Source: Guyanagaster necrorhizus (Eukaryota > Basidiomycota > Agaricomycetes > Agaricales > Physalacriaceae). From it: a stretch of 64,000 bases of DNA. The translations under genes were made by a program, and so were the position numbers. A model generated the notes under the pieces. It worked only from the letters and a program-made list of their open reading frames with translations. It had not been told where the DNA came from and searched no databases. The stretch spans positions 107,596 to 171,595 of the forward strand of contig NW_025064941.1 in assembly GCF_019112545.1 (NCBI RefSeq). The letters run 5' to 3'. Of this stretch, positions 36,091 through 46,309 are shown one piece after another. Position 1 is the stretch's first letter, and each line of letters opens with the position of its first letter.

Positions 36091-39000
36091 CTAGTCACTT
36101 AACCTAGATGCGTTCAGCAAAACAAGCAGGGAAGAGTGGGAGGGAACACACTCCATTGTCCTCGAAATAGCGTCCCACCTTGCTCTCGTTCTGTTGTCAA
36201 TTCTGTCATCACTGCTTCCTCCAAAGTGAACCACCGGCGGTGTCTCAGTCGTAAATAAGTCGCCATCACGACGGTAGTGTGGCGTGTGCCCTGGAAAATT
36301 ATTCATTTGTCTCGAAGGGCTACTGGAGGAAGACTCATGATAATCATGTATTTGACGGTTGTGTTCGGGAACATGATGAGAGGAAGTGACTTCGATATGA
36401 AGAGGCACTTGTCCCCACTCATCACTGCTCATGGTAAGGGAGTGAGCCTGAGATCGAGGCCACTGTGAGGATACAGATGCCGATGGACCCTGCTGCCGGT
36501 CTTTTGTCGACAGGGGAACAGACGTTGCATGCCACTGAGAAGAAGGGTGTCCGGAGTGTGACAGTGCATATGTATTCGTGAGCTCGATGGTAGAGGAATA
36601 GCTCGATCCATCAAAAGGGTTTTTGGCTGCATAAGAATCTCTTTGGAGGTCAGACTTTTCGCACTCATTAGGATCGAAGGGAAAGTCGGAATGTTGTTCT
36701 CGCCTATTTTTTGGAACCGGGTTGGACAGTGATGGATCGCCAACTGTTGTCAATTGATAAAGAATATCCCTAATGAACAGGAAAGTAGGTGATCAATAAA
36801 AATTCGAATCCAGAGAAGTAGAAGCCTACCATAGTACACCAGCAAATGGCCACCTGCCGCATATCCAGTTATCCAATCATTTATCAGTTTTACTAGTAGC
36901 AACTTACCCTGATTCCAAGCTCCGGAGAATCCTCATACATTTATATACATCTTCGATTTCTTTCTTCAGGTCAATCGAATCACTGGACTGCTGTCCTCCC
37001 CAAATATTGAACGATAGGACAACTGCAGCATTGAATGCTGAATACTACATAGAAAAATCAGCAGATTAAATGTACTCGTAAGTGGATAAGGCTCACACCA
37101 CAAAATGGAAAATAGCCACCACGCTGATACTGGATATCCACGACATGAGAACATGAACGCGCAGCATTGGCGCATATAGCAAGGGAAGGGAATGGCCACT
37201 TTGATAAGTGACAAGGAACTGTAATAAATGGCCTGTGAATTAGTATCTGCATATTATAGTATGCTTCTAACAAGGCCGCAGATTGTTTGAAGTGTACGAG
37301 ATTCTCGCGATTTGGGTCCCATCGCACTGAGGTCCGTAGATTGTTAGTCCCCGGTTTTATCAAACAGATAGAACGTACAATGATCTGGTAACGAGTCTAT
37401 CCACATATTGAGCACGGAGTCCAACTCCGCGACAATCTGTTCTTCCCAGTTCTTTTGCACCAAGCCAAACACGATCTTCGACTTAGTCATGGAGTACTAG
37501 AGACAGTGAGTGGTCCTGTTGGTGCGCATCTGACTTAATGATCCACGTACAATAGTGCGCAAACAGATCATCTGAAGCCTACTTAGTCTCATGTGACAAT
37601 TAAAGTAAGAGATAACCGAGGGTTGGCCATCGGGCTGCTTGAAAGCTTGTTCTGGATCTGGATGATCCCAATATTCGTCATCACAATCAGCAGGTAGGTC
37701 AGCATCAATGCTGTGAAATTTGTGAGACTATGTTGACTCGTACATGACGATTGAGAGCATACTCTTCATCGTTAATGGCACATGGACGACCGAGAGCTGA
37801 ACTGATGTACCTGTCGATATACAACAGACACCTGGAATGCAAGCCCGGAAAATGTCAGTTACACCATTAGTGTAGAAGAACAGACGTACCAAAACACTCT
37901 CCTCCATGATTCCGCCTCCGCGTTCGTAGAGCCATTGTGGTTTCTCTTTCGATGAGCTCCTGCCTCTTGTGCCACACGTAGACCAATACCCGCTATAGTC
38001 CAGGCTATTTGAGGTATAGAAGAGCACATCATAAATTCTGCGATGAGCTGAGGACAACGTTAGTCTTTAATCTTAAGGAAGACGAGGTTGCCCTTACGCA
38101 TGTCGATTGGCAGTCGTATAGTAGTGGCGGGCTCAAGACTGAATTTGCCCTGCGAGTTCCAAGGATTTGTTGCATCCACATCCACCCATTGGAGGATGAT
38201 TCATTATCAATCAATACGCGCGGATCGGTTGAGTATCTTGAAGCTATAGCGCAGACAGCCAACAGCACGGTAGCAAAAAGTGGGTCCCTGAGGTGCGTTA
38301 ACTCTTCGACCAACCGTTGAAAAGTTGGTCGATGCAAAACAGGAAGGAAGATATTGGCTTGCGTAAAGTATAGTCCAATCAATGACCACATTAGATCGTG
38401 GTCCGGGAAGCTGTACTCCACGTTGACTTGAACCTGCGAAATGCGGCTGGGAATATGATGAATAAGTGGGTCCCAGAACTGGGGTCTTCTCGAAGTGAGT
38501 CTCGATACGTCAGAGAAATATGCAGGGTGTCCGTGCTTAACGTCGAGTGCTGTCTGTATGAATTGGGCTTGACTGGACTTGCCGAAAAATCTGCCGTGAG
38601 TGAAGTCCTGAAGACGCCAAAGATTGCATTCCAGTGCGCCGTCATAATCATCCTCGGAAACGGAGTGGTCTTTCTCGTTGGTGATGTCCCTACCAAGAGA
38701 TCGCATGAGGTCAGGTATCAAGCCATCGGCGTCAGAGTCTGGCAGTCCAACAGGCTCTTTTTCCAATTCTTCAGTCAAGTCTGCGTCAGGAGGTAGCATC
38801 TTCGGTACGCATTTCGAACGTCAGCTGCATTAAAAGAGACGGCTGCGAGAATTCTTACTTTGCGCAGTAAATTTTCCATCTCGTCCACTTTCCTCTCAAG
38901 GCCTTCGACGTAACTACATATCCAAAAGTGAAGCGTAAATATTTGAACAAGAAAATTGAAGTGTCCGAACCGTTTAGACAGGATTTGCTGGCAAGATATC

Positions 39001-39337
39001 AGAACCACGATTGTACAGAGAATGTGAAATGATATTTACATTAGAAGCATCGAGGTATGTGCACATCAAGTTAGCGGCAGTACAACGGGAACATCGCCGC
39101 TTCCCTGGCAGTCGGGTTCCATCACCTATAATCGTTTAGTCCATATAGTATAGGTTGATCTACAAGACGCGTCCTACACCGAACTCAACTCGTTCGTCAG
39201 GGCCGGCCACGCGACTGACCGGACAAAAGAGACTCACTTTTCTTCCGTCGACAGAGGTCGCACGCTTTTTGTACTCGTCGCTTTTGCGTACTACTGTAGG
39301 CACTGAGGTCAGAGTTGACACCGTAGTATCGTTGCAT
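36091..39337 (-). CDS. Zn2Cys6 transcription factor with fungal-specific TF domain
   Basis: A DNA-binding regulator with a Gal4-type binuclear zinc cluster. The start at 39337 (MQRYYGVNSDLSAYSSTQKR) runs into KACDLCRRKK. A 6-nt microexon (39178-39183) then supplies IRC, and the following exon adds DGTRLPGKRRCSRCTAANLM and CTY, giving all six Cys (C-x2-C-x6-C ... C-x2-C-x6-C). A short coiled coil follows (YVEGLERKVDEMENLLRK). The fungal_trans domain starts FPDHDLMWSLIGLYFTQANI, FLPVLHRPTFQRLVEEL and LFATVLLAVCAIASRYSTDP. The C-terminal third is His/Ser-rich and disordered, ending at 36091. Some exon borders between 38900 and 39000 remain uncertain. The target genes are unknown. Confidence 0.85.
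39178..39183 (-). other. 6-nt microexon of the Zn2Cys6 factor
   Basis: The simple splice from 39238 to 39125 would read KKSDG and lose the third zinc-ligand Cys. Inside that 112-nt gap, TTCGGT on the minus strand is preceded by AG and followed by GT. It splits the gap into two canonical introns: 39184-39237 (54 nt, GTGAGT donor, CTGAC branch-like) and 39126-39177 (52 nt, GTAGGA donor, CTAAAC branch-like). Joined, the codons are AAA ATT CGG TGT GAT, that is K-I-R-C-D, the textbook Zn2Cys6 sequence. Confidence 0.82.
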
Positions 39338-39793
39338 GACTAGTAGAAGTTGGGGGTCCTTAGTAACGTCTAGTATAGTACTTATTATAAGAGATTGCTA
39401 GGAAGCAAAGACTTGGCACCGAAAAGTCATATCAGTATTGCTGAGAACTTCTGCGAGCCCGCGGAGTCACACTAGTCAGCACCATAACGCGAAAGTGTTC
39501 GCGGCCTCGCATGCGGACCTGTCGGCATAGGATGGCGGTGCTTCTAGTTATCGAGAACCCTTGATCCAAATAGAAAATATGCCGAAATTGCCGCCTTGGC
39601 TCTCTACCATCAGCTTCTCGAGGCGTCTTATGGCTTCTTACAGGTTTCAGCTCATGTAGAGGGCGGTTCTGGTGAGAAAGCCAATGCCGGCATTATAAAG
39701 TTTTTTTTTTTTTTTTCCGGATGTGCGGGTGACTCATCAACTACATATCATGGATCACGTGTACAAACCTTCCATTTTCCTTCTCCTTCAGTA
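39338..39793. promoter_or_regulatory. Divergent promoter, transcription factor / GPN1
   Basis: A 456-nt spacer with a T17 tract at 39700-39716 (poly dA:dT, nucleosome-depleting in fungi), a TTATAAAG box just before it, and a GATCACGTGT E-box-like site near 39753. It serves two divergent genes. Confidence 0.5.
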
Positions 39794-41206
39794 ATGGCGA
39801 CCTCGACAACCGATGCGCTTCCAACAAAAAAACCAGTCACCATCATTACCATTGGTATGGCTGGTGCAGGTAAGTCGACCTTTGTCCAACGAATAAACTC
39901 GTATCTGCATTCGCAAAATCCTCCGTTGCCACCATATATCCTCAATCTCGACCCGGCTGTTACCCATGTGCCGTTCGAAGCCAATATTGACATTCGGGAT
40001 ACCGTGAATTATCAAGAAGTAATGAAGCAGTGTGTATATGGCTGACTCTACCCTCGCATCCGGTTGAAACGGTCCGTGCGAGGTACAACTTGGGCCCCAA
40101 TGGAGGCATCTTGACCGCGCTCAATCTTTTTACGACAAAGTTTGATCAGGTGCTGGAGCTGGTTGAGAAGCGGGCAGAGACTGTTGAGTATGCATATTTT
40201 TTCCTCACACTCGCGATCCTTGATTGTGCTGCAGCTATGTTATCCTTGATACTCCGGGCCAGATTGAGATTTTTACATGGTCGGCTTCTGGTGCCATAAT
40301 TACCGACGCCGTGGCGTCATCATTACCCACAGTTATCGCCTATATCATCGATACACCTCGGACAACGGCTCCGGCCACCTTTATGTCTAATATGCTTTAT
40401 GCCTGCAGGTCGGCTGCTTCTACTTTGAATTGACGTCGTGTACTCACCTTTCGTGTAGTATCTTGTACAAGACCAAGCTTCCCTTCATCCTGGTGTTCAA
40501 CAAGATTGATATCCAACCACATGATTTTGCGATTGATTGGATGCACGACTTTGAGGCGTTCCAAGAGGCTTTAGCGACTCATGGCGGGGCCCGAGACTCT
40601 GAAGGCGAGCCAACGTACATGAATAGCCTCATGAACAGCATGAGTCTTGTGCTAGATGAGTTCTATAGAAATCTCAACGTGAGTTACTCGGTCAATCTCA
40701 TCCACAATGGCTTCATATGGCAGGTAGACTGTTGGCGTTTCCAGCGTGACTGGACAAGGCATCAAAGAATTCTTTGATGCGGTGGAAGCGTCTCGGGAAG
40801 AATACGAAAAGTAAGGCAAATCCTGCCCCTAGATCACGGTGCTGATGGTACTCACACAAAGGGAGTATCTGCCGGAACTGGAGCGCGCAAGGGTAGCCCG
40901 GGAACAGACACTCCAAGCAGCCAAAGACGACTCGATGAATCGAATGATGAAAGATCTTGAACTTGACCGAGAGCGCAACCCAAATGCGGCCCTGCAAGAT
41001 CGCTGGGACCCCAATGAAGACGACGATGAAGATGATGATACAGACATGAATATTATCGACCGAAGTAAGTCTTGTGCACGAAGAAATGCCACAGAACTCT
41101 ACCCCAAGCTTATTTAGGTGACGGTCCGTGGCCCGGCCAGTACATCGATATGACGCGTGCTAGGAGGCATGACGACCAAGGCTTTACTTGGCCAAGACCC
41201 GGATAA
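39794..41206 (+). CDS. GPN1: GPN-loop GTPase 1 (Npa3/XAB1)
   Basis: A cytosolic GTPase needed for assembly and nuclear import of RNA polymerase II. The start at 39794 ([20 protein letters not shown]) is followed by the P-loop GMAGAGKST (near 39860), YILNLDPAV and NIDIRDTV. Then come the family-defining GPN loop [16 protein letters not shown] (near 40086), [15 protein letters not shown] (G3), and [10 protein letters not shown] with G4 NKID (about 40500). A C-terminal acidic coiled coil runs from [18 protein letters not shown] to [15 protein letters not shown]. The end is QGFTWPRPG, with a stop at 41204-41206. About six short introns. All nucleotide-binding motifs are intact. Confidence 0.95.
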
Positions 41207-41681
41207 AAGAAAACACCATCGCGTCGCAGTGCTAAGAATACGGCGTCATGAAGCCAGCATTGGAAGTATTTTGTATGGTAATGTGGGTAATGTGGGTAAT
41301 GTGTGTAATGTACGTCTTTGTAGCCACATTTCGTGAGATAGAAGGACCATCTTGGTGGAACTCTGTGGCAACTCCGCTGGCCTTTGATCGCGGTAACCTT
41401 GCGGTGCCTATCCGGCCAGCCCTTGCAAGGTAGAAACAATTGATTGTCATGTTATGACGGTTAGCAATGATGAGATGCTGAATTACGTGATCAGTTCAAG
41501 GCCCAAAAGGGAGGAGGGTAAACTTTGTGACTTCGACCCACGCTCACCCTGATCCCTTCATCGCTCCGCCGTCCTTTTCACTGACATTCATTCATTTACT
41601 GCTCCATCCGACAACGCATATATCCACCATACAGAGCTCTATCGCAAGATCTTACCCACTCGCAGCTTAACTCTTCGACAG
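41207..41681. other. Intergenic, GPN1 3' end / Cdk1 promoter
   Basis: Contains a 9-bp tandem repeat (41278-41312). No gene seen; the many ORFs on both strands are repeat by-products. Confidence 0.55.
41278..41312. repeat. 9-bp tandem repeat, GTAATGTGG, about 4 copies
   Basis: Two perfect copies followed by two near-copies of a 9-bp unit just beyond the GPN1 stop codon. Confidence 0.9.
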
Positions 41682-43357
41682 ATGGAACGGTATGTCAGTA
41701 CTGCGTCCTGACGACCTCGGACTGACCAGCTGCCTTTGAAGCTATGCGAAGATAGAGAAAATTGGTGCGTCGCTGCCATCTGTATGCATCCATCCTATGG
41801 CTGCTGACAGAAACGACCTCTAGGCGAAGGTCAGTTAGCCCTTGCAGTGGCCAGCAGACCGTCACCCTATGCCCGCAGGCACCTATGGCGTCGTGTACAA
41901 GGCCCGAGATACCAGCACCAACACTATCGTGGCTCTTAAGAAGATACGGCTCGAGGCAGAAGATGAGGGCGTCCCAAGCACTGCAATCCGCGAAATCAGT
42001 CTCCTTAAGGAGCTGAACGACGACAACATTGTAAGGTATGTATAACTGCCTTGATCACCTGAGTCCGGTTTCTCTTGGTTTACACCATGGCTCAGGCTTT
42101 TGGACATCGTCCATGCCGACCAGAAATTATACCTGGTATTCGAATTCTTAGACGTGGATCTTAAGCGCTACATGGACCTTGCCAACAAAAATCAAACACC
42201 TATCACCTTGGAAATGTCCAAGGTATGTCGCTGTATGCTCTTCCTGGCTGTCCCTGCTGCTGTCGTCGCCTTCTCAACGCGCCGGTTATCGGCCTTCGAC
42301 GCGTTTGGCGCGTGTGTACTTCGGAGTATCCCGTTGGCCGGTTTGGAGCGTTGTTTCTCCCGCGTTCAACATGTCGTTCATAAACGGCCAATCCGTCGAC
42401 TATAATCTTCATGTAGCGCCACCGGGTCACAATCACAACTTTCTCTTCGCGTTCTTGAGATCACGTGATAAAGACGCGACGCGTCTTGGTCCGGGTCTTG
42501 TTTCTGTCTTCCCCTGGTACTATCCTAACAGATTCTAACCACCATTCCAGCGGTTCCTGCATCAATTAAACTCAGGATTGGTCTACTGCCACTCGCACCG
42601 GATTCTTCACCGCGACTTGAAGCCGCAAAATCTCCTCATTGACAAGCATAATAATCTGAAGCTGGCCGACTTTGGACTCGCGCGGGCATTCGGTATACCG
42701 ATGCGGACTTACACTCATGAGGTTCGCTCCATTTGCATTATCAGAGTGTTCCTAATACGGGCTTTCGACGTTTTAGGTCGTAACGCTGTGGTATCGTGCG
42801 CCCGAAGTGCTGCTTGGATCCCGCCACTATTCGACAGCAGTCGACATGTGGTCGGTCGGAACCATATTTGCGGAGATGGCTTGTCAGGGGCAGCCACTTT
42901 TCCCTGGCGACTCTGAAATAGACCAAATATTTAAGATATTCCGGTGAGAGTTATATTCTTGTCATGACTGTGCTCGTACTAACGGATGATTGTTTATAGG
43001 ATTTTGGGAACACCGAACGAAGACATGTGGCCGGGCGTGAGTGGTTTGCCCGACTATAAGCCTACATTCCCGCGTTGGAGTGTGCAAGATGTCTCTCGGG
43101 TCGTCCCGGATTTGGATCCGGCGGGGATTGACATGCTTAAAGTCTGTGCTGTGTCTATTGTGTTTCTTCATTTTTAGCCTGACATCTCTTGATTTAATCA
43201 GCGTCTCCTTGCTTATGATTCTGCCAAGCGTATTTCAGGCAGGCCTTTACCTTTTTGTCCGTGTGGGCAGTCACTGACTCCATGTCATCCAGCAAAACGT
43301 GCACTCAAGCACCCTTACTTTGCCGATTATGAGTCCGATTCAAGTTCAAGCTCTTAG
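41682..43357 (+). CDS. CDC28: Cyclin-dependent kinase 1 (Cdc2/Cdc28)
   Basis: The master cell-cycle Ser/Thr kinase. Exon 1 is only 8 nt (ATGGAACG, 41682-41689), exon 2 is 23 nt (41742-41764) and exon 3 is a 6-nt microexon (41824-41829). Exon 4 from 41879 completes [23 protein letters not shown] (ATP Lys), [14 protein letters not shown] (perfect cyclin-binding helix), [28 protein letters not shown] (activation loop with the CAK-target Thr), [22 protein letters not shown] and [14 protein letters not shown] follow. It ends [20 protein letters not shown] at 43357. The Tyr of the GEGTYG loop, target of Wee1, is present. Intron 5 (42223-42550) is far longer than the others. Intact and canonical. 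Confidence 0.95.
41824..41829 (+). other. 6-nt microexon of Cdk1 (Gly-rich loop)
   Basis: GCGAAG is flanked by TAG upstream and GTCAGT downstream, giving introns 41765-41823 (59 nt) and 41830-41878 (49 nt). The joined codons ATT GGC GAA GGC ACC TAT encode I-G-E-G-T-Y. Without the microexon the product would be I-G-T-Y, losing the GxGxxG ATP loop. Reading through the first intron meets a stop (TAG at 41821-41823), so splicing here is required. Confidence 0.9.
42223..42550 (+). promoter_or_regulatory. Long Cdk1 intron 5 with palindromic sites
   Basis: A 328-nt intron (GTATGT donor, CTAAC branch, CCAG acceptor) in a gene whose other introns are about 50-60 nt. It contains an ATCACGTGAT palindrome (42460-42469), immediately followed by the 17-nt palindrome AAGACGCG-A-CGCGTCTT (42471-42487). 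That second palindrome carries ACGCGT (42479-42484), the MluI cell-cycle box core; another ACGCGT is at 42299-42304. An intronic enhancer or alternative promoter is an inference. Confidence 0.5.
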
Positions 43358-43666
43358 TTCGCTCTCTTCCCTTCAGCTTTCGGTGTTATTAAATATATAG
43401 TACACGGTAAACTTATAACCAGCCCCGCTGTTGGTCTTACTCTTTCCATCTTCTCCCCATCCATTCTTCATCGTGATGCAAGCATTTCCATCCTCTGTTA
43501 CATGTCCTGATCCCATTTGTAAGAATATTGTTTCACCAATTCATGTAATGTTGTTTCTGTCCTATTATGCCCGCGTAATTGTTGGAGTATCAGCGTTGAG
43601 AAGTAGCGGACGTCTTTATGACGCAAGTGTACATACGTCATTCATCAAACTTTTTCTGCAACTACC
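43358..43666. other. Intergenic, Cdk1 3' end / NAD(P)HX dehydratase promoter
   Basis: A T-rich 309-nt spacer. No gene or structure recognised. Confidence 0.5.
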
Positions 43667-44912
43667 ATGTCAGTACCTCGTGGAATATTGGAACAGCTGA
43701 AACAGCTGATACCACCACTTAATGGTACACTTCACAAGGGCCAATCTGGTTGATACTACTTTGTTCGACGTACCAATCAATTACTGAATATTGGATCTCC
43801 TCCAGGCCGAGTCGGTGTCCTTGGCGGCGCTTTAGAGTAAGATCTATCCATTCGAACGGAGGCTGTCGACGATTCAGATACTTTGTAGCTATACCGGCGC
43901 CCCTTTTTTTGCATCAATCACAGCGCTGCGCTTTGTGCGTCGGAATAATCCATCATTACATGACTGATGAATCTCATGTTTCATCCTTACTAGGGCGCTG
44001 ATTTATCCCATGTAATATGCTCGCCGACTGCGGCTGGAGCTATCAAATCGTACTCTCCAGATCTGATCGTGCATCCAATACTTTCCCCAGATTCGTGAGC
44101 CCTCTGTCCTATAACTGTCTCAGTCGTACTTATCAAGTCACCAAGGACAACCGACCACATCAAGTCTGAATTGTCTTCCCTTCTCTCCCGTCTCCATGTT
44201 CTAGTTATCGGCCCTGGGCTCGGTCGAGAGTCATACATGCTCGACTATGCAAAACTGGCACTCAACTTGGCACGCTCACAAGAGATGTTTATCGTGCTTG
44301 ATGCAGATGCTCTATTCATGGTTGGTCAGGACATCTCTTTGATCAAGGGGTACCATCGTGCCGTTGTCACGCCCAATGTCGTCGAATTCAAACGTCTCAG
44401 TGAGCAGGTCGGTGTGGATCCAAAGACCCCTGCGGGAGAGCGGGCAGGCATGGTATCGCGTGAGCTTGGTGGAGTTACGGTATTGCAGAAGGGAGCAAAA
44501 GATATCATATCTGTTGACACGACCGGTGACAAAGCCGGTGCTACCTCGAATTCCAAAGAAACAGTGGAGATTGGCGTTGAAGGTGGGATGAAGAGATGTG
44601 GTGGGCAAGGTGACATCCTCAGTGGCGCTGTGGGCACGATGTTGGCTTGGGCAAAGTGCTATGAAGATGGAGCTTTCGGGTATGTTAATGATTTCCCTTT
44701 CTTCTCTTGCTCACTTTGTCATTAGAGACAGGAAACTTCCAATATCGCGTATGCCTCTTCTAGCAGCTATCGGCGGTAGTATGGTCACTCGAACCGCAAG
44801 TCGCCGAGCGTATTCGCGGCAAGGCCGGAGTGTCGTCACTGAGGATATGATCTCAGAGGTCGGCCCTTCATTCGCAGAGGTTTTCGGAGAAAGCAACCAA
44901 GGAAAGCTGTAG
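43667..44912 (+). CDS. NNRD: ATP-dependent (S)-NAD(P)H-hydrate dehydratase
   Basis: A metabolite-repair enzyme that dehydrates damaged NADHX/NADPHX back to NAD(P)H. The start at 43667 ([20 protein letters not shown]) is followed by [22 protein letters not shown] sequence ([14 protein letters not shown], with the intron at about 43749-43805). [29 protein letters not shown] and [16 protein letters not shown] come next. The ribokinase-like core shows [36 protein letters not shown] and the anion-hole/catalytic [14 protein letters not shown] (about 44600). It ends [13 protein letters not shown]. About four introns. Complete; mitochondrial or cytosolic location not evident. Confidence 0.92.
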
Positions 44913-45036
44913 GATTTGGAATATGACCATTTTGTATGAATATATGTGCGTTAGGGAAATAGCATTACAAGTCTAGATCTAGCTTCTCAGTCTACAGCTC
45001 ACATCGATGACCAAGTACTTAGTGACAGCAGAAAAG

Positions 45037-46098
45037 TTATGCGTACGTTGTTCCCCTCAGCGATACGCCTGACACAGACCTCCCTAACGCTTGGACTGCC
45101 TGGTGTACAATGGCAGTAACCTCCGTTCGAATTTTCACGTCCAAATCGGCGGTCGATGTCTCCCTCAAGTGATCAATCACTCTTTTAATTTCCTCTGAGG
45201 GAATGGGAGGACCGAATGTGACACTGAGGCATGCGCCTATCCGTGGCATGAAGTTGTATGGGAAAGGACGGCCTTCCGGCATGAGTGTGTCAAAACCTGT
45301 GATCCACATTGGAATAACCGTTGGTATGGTGGTGGTCGAACTAATAATTCTGCCCCTAGAGGCCACTCAGTCAGTTCAAATTCCACTGTGACGTTAATTA
45401 TGCGAATACGTACACTCCCCACTTAAAGCGCGGAAGGATAGCTAAACCGTCCTGGTCTTTTTGGTACATGCTTGGTTGGTTTACTTTCCCCTCCCCGTAC
45501 AAGTGAATCTTGATATGGTCAAATAGTTGAGTTTCCTCTAACGTATAATTCTCACCCAATCCCCTTTGTTCAACTTGTCTATGGCGGCGTCAACCGACCG
45601 TTGGAATATTCCCTTGCCGCGGAAAGTCTCAAGTACTTGTCCATGGGTAAAGAAGTACGAGAGTATTCTGCCTTAGGAAAGGTGAAATAAGTACTTCAGC
45701 ACGACATGCAAGCTGCTTACGGGTTCGTAAACATGATGTCGGAAGCGCCAAGCGTCCAACGTGTCATTCTCGACCTAAGATAGTATTTGGCCGGAAGAAC
45801 CCCCCATGTCACGGGGTCATCAAGTCTGCAAAAAGCAATAGGTATATATGTTATTTTGAATGCAACGTCCTCACGTCGATATATGGTTGGAAACTTGGCA
45901 TTTATGATTAATTGTTTGCGAAATGTCAACTGGCAATGAATTAGACCTACCGGTGACAACGCCACATCCATATTCCCTCTGAGCACTGTTCAAGGCCTCA
46001 ATTAGTGTAGGCAGACCGTTGATCGTGACCGCACAGAGACCAGAACTGAGGAATGCCTTACACGTTAGACCAATGGTCGTAACGGTGATGGGAGACAT
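45037..46098 (-). CDS. TAZ1: Tafazzin-type cardiolipin acyltransferase
   Basis: A mitochondrial transacylase that remodels cardiolipin. The start at 46098 (MSPITVTTIGLTCKAFLSSG) gives an N-terminal hydrophobic segment. VSNHISTLDDPVTWG has the catalytic H-x4-D (split by an intron at about 45841-45883). RWTLGASDIMFTNP, FFTHGQVLETFRGKGIFQR, WIHLYGEGKVNQPS and GLAILPRFKWGVGR follow. Then VIPMWITGFDTLMPEGRPF and CLSVTFGPPIP precede the end at 45037. Motif III, FPEG in most tafazzins, reads YGEG here (TAC GGG GAG GGG). Four or five introns. It runs convergent to the NAD(P)HX dehydratase gene. Confidence 0.9.
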
Positions 46099-46309
46099 GA
46101 ACTATTGCTGACTAAACCACCGGCAAAAAAAGGGCGAGATAAGATAAGATGTAGATCATATTTGTGACACCACCATTGGTTCCTTTTCTATACATGTATT
46201 CAAGTCAAAATTTGAATTCAGTTTCCACAGGTCGAACATGGTACTATAGCCATTTCCATCTAAAATATGTGATATCTTACAAGTAGTGACTCTGCAGATA
46301 GTTTCATGT

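Noticed and set aside
39126..39237. Single 112-nt intron in the Zn2Cys6 region
   Set aside because: Would give KKSDG and lose an invariant zinc-ligand Cys; the two-intron model with a 6-nt microexon restores the motif with canonical splice sites.
42203..42436. ORFs on both strands inside Cdk1 intron 5
   Set aside because: The kinase sequence joins perfectly across 42223-42550; the ORFs have no features and are intron by-products.
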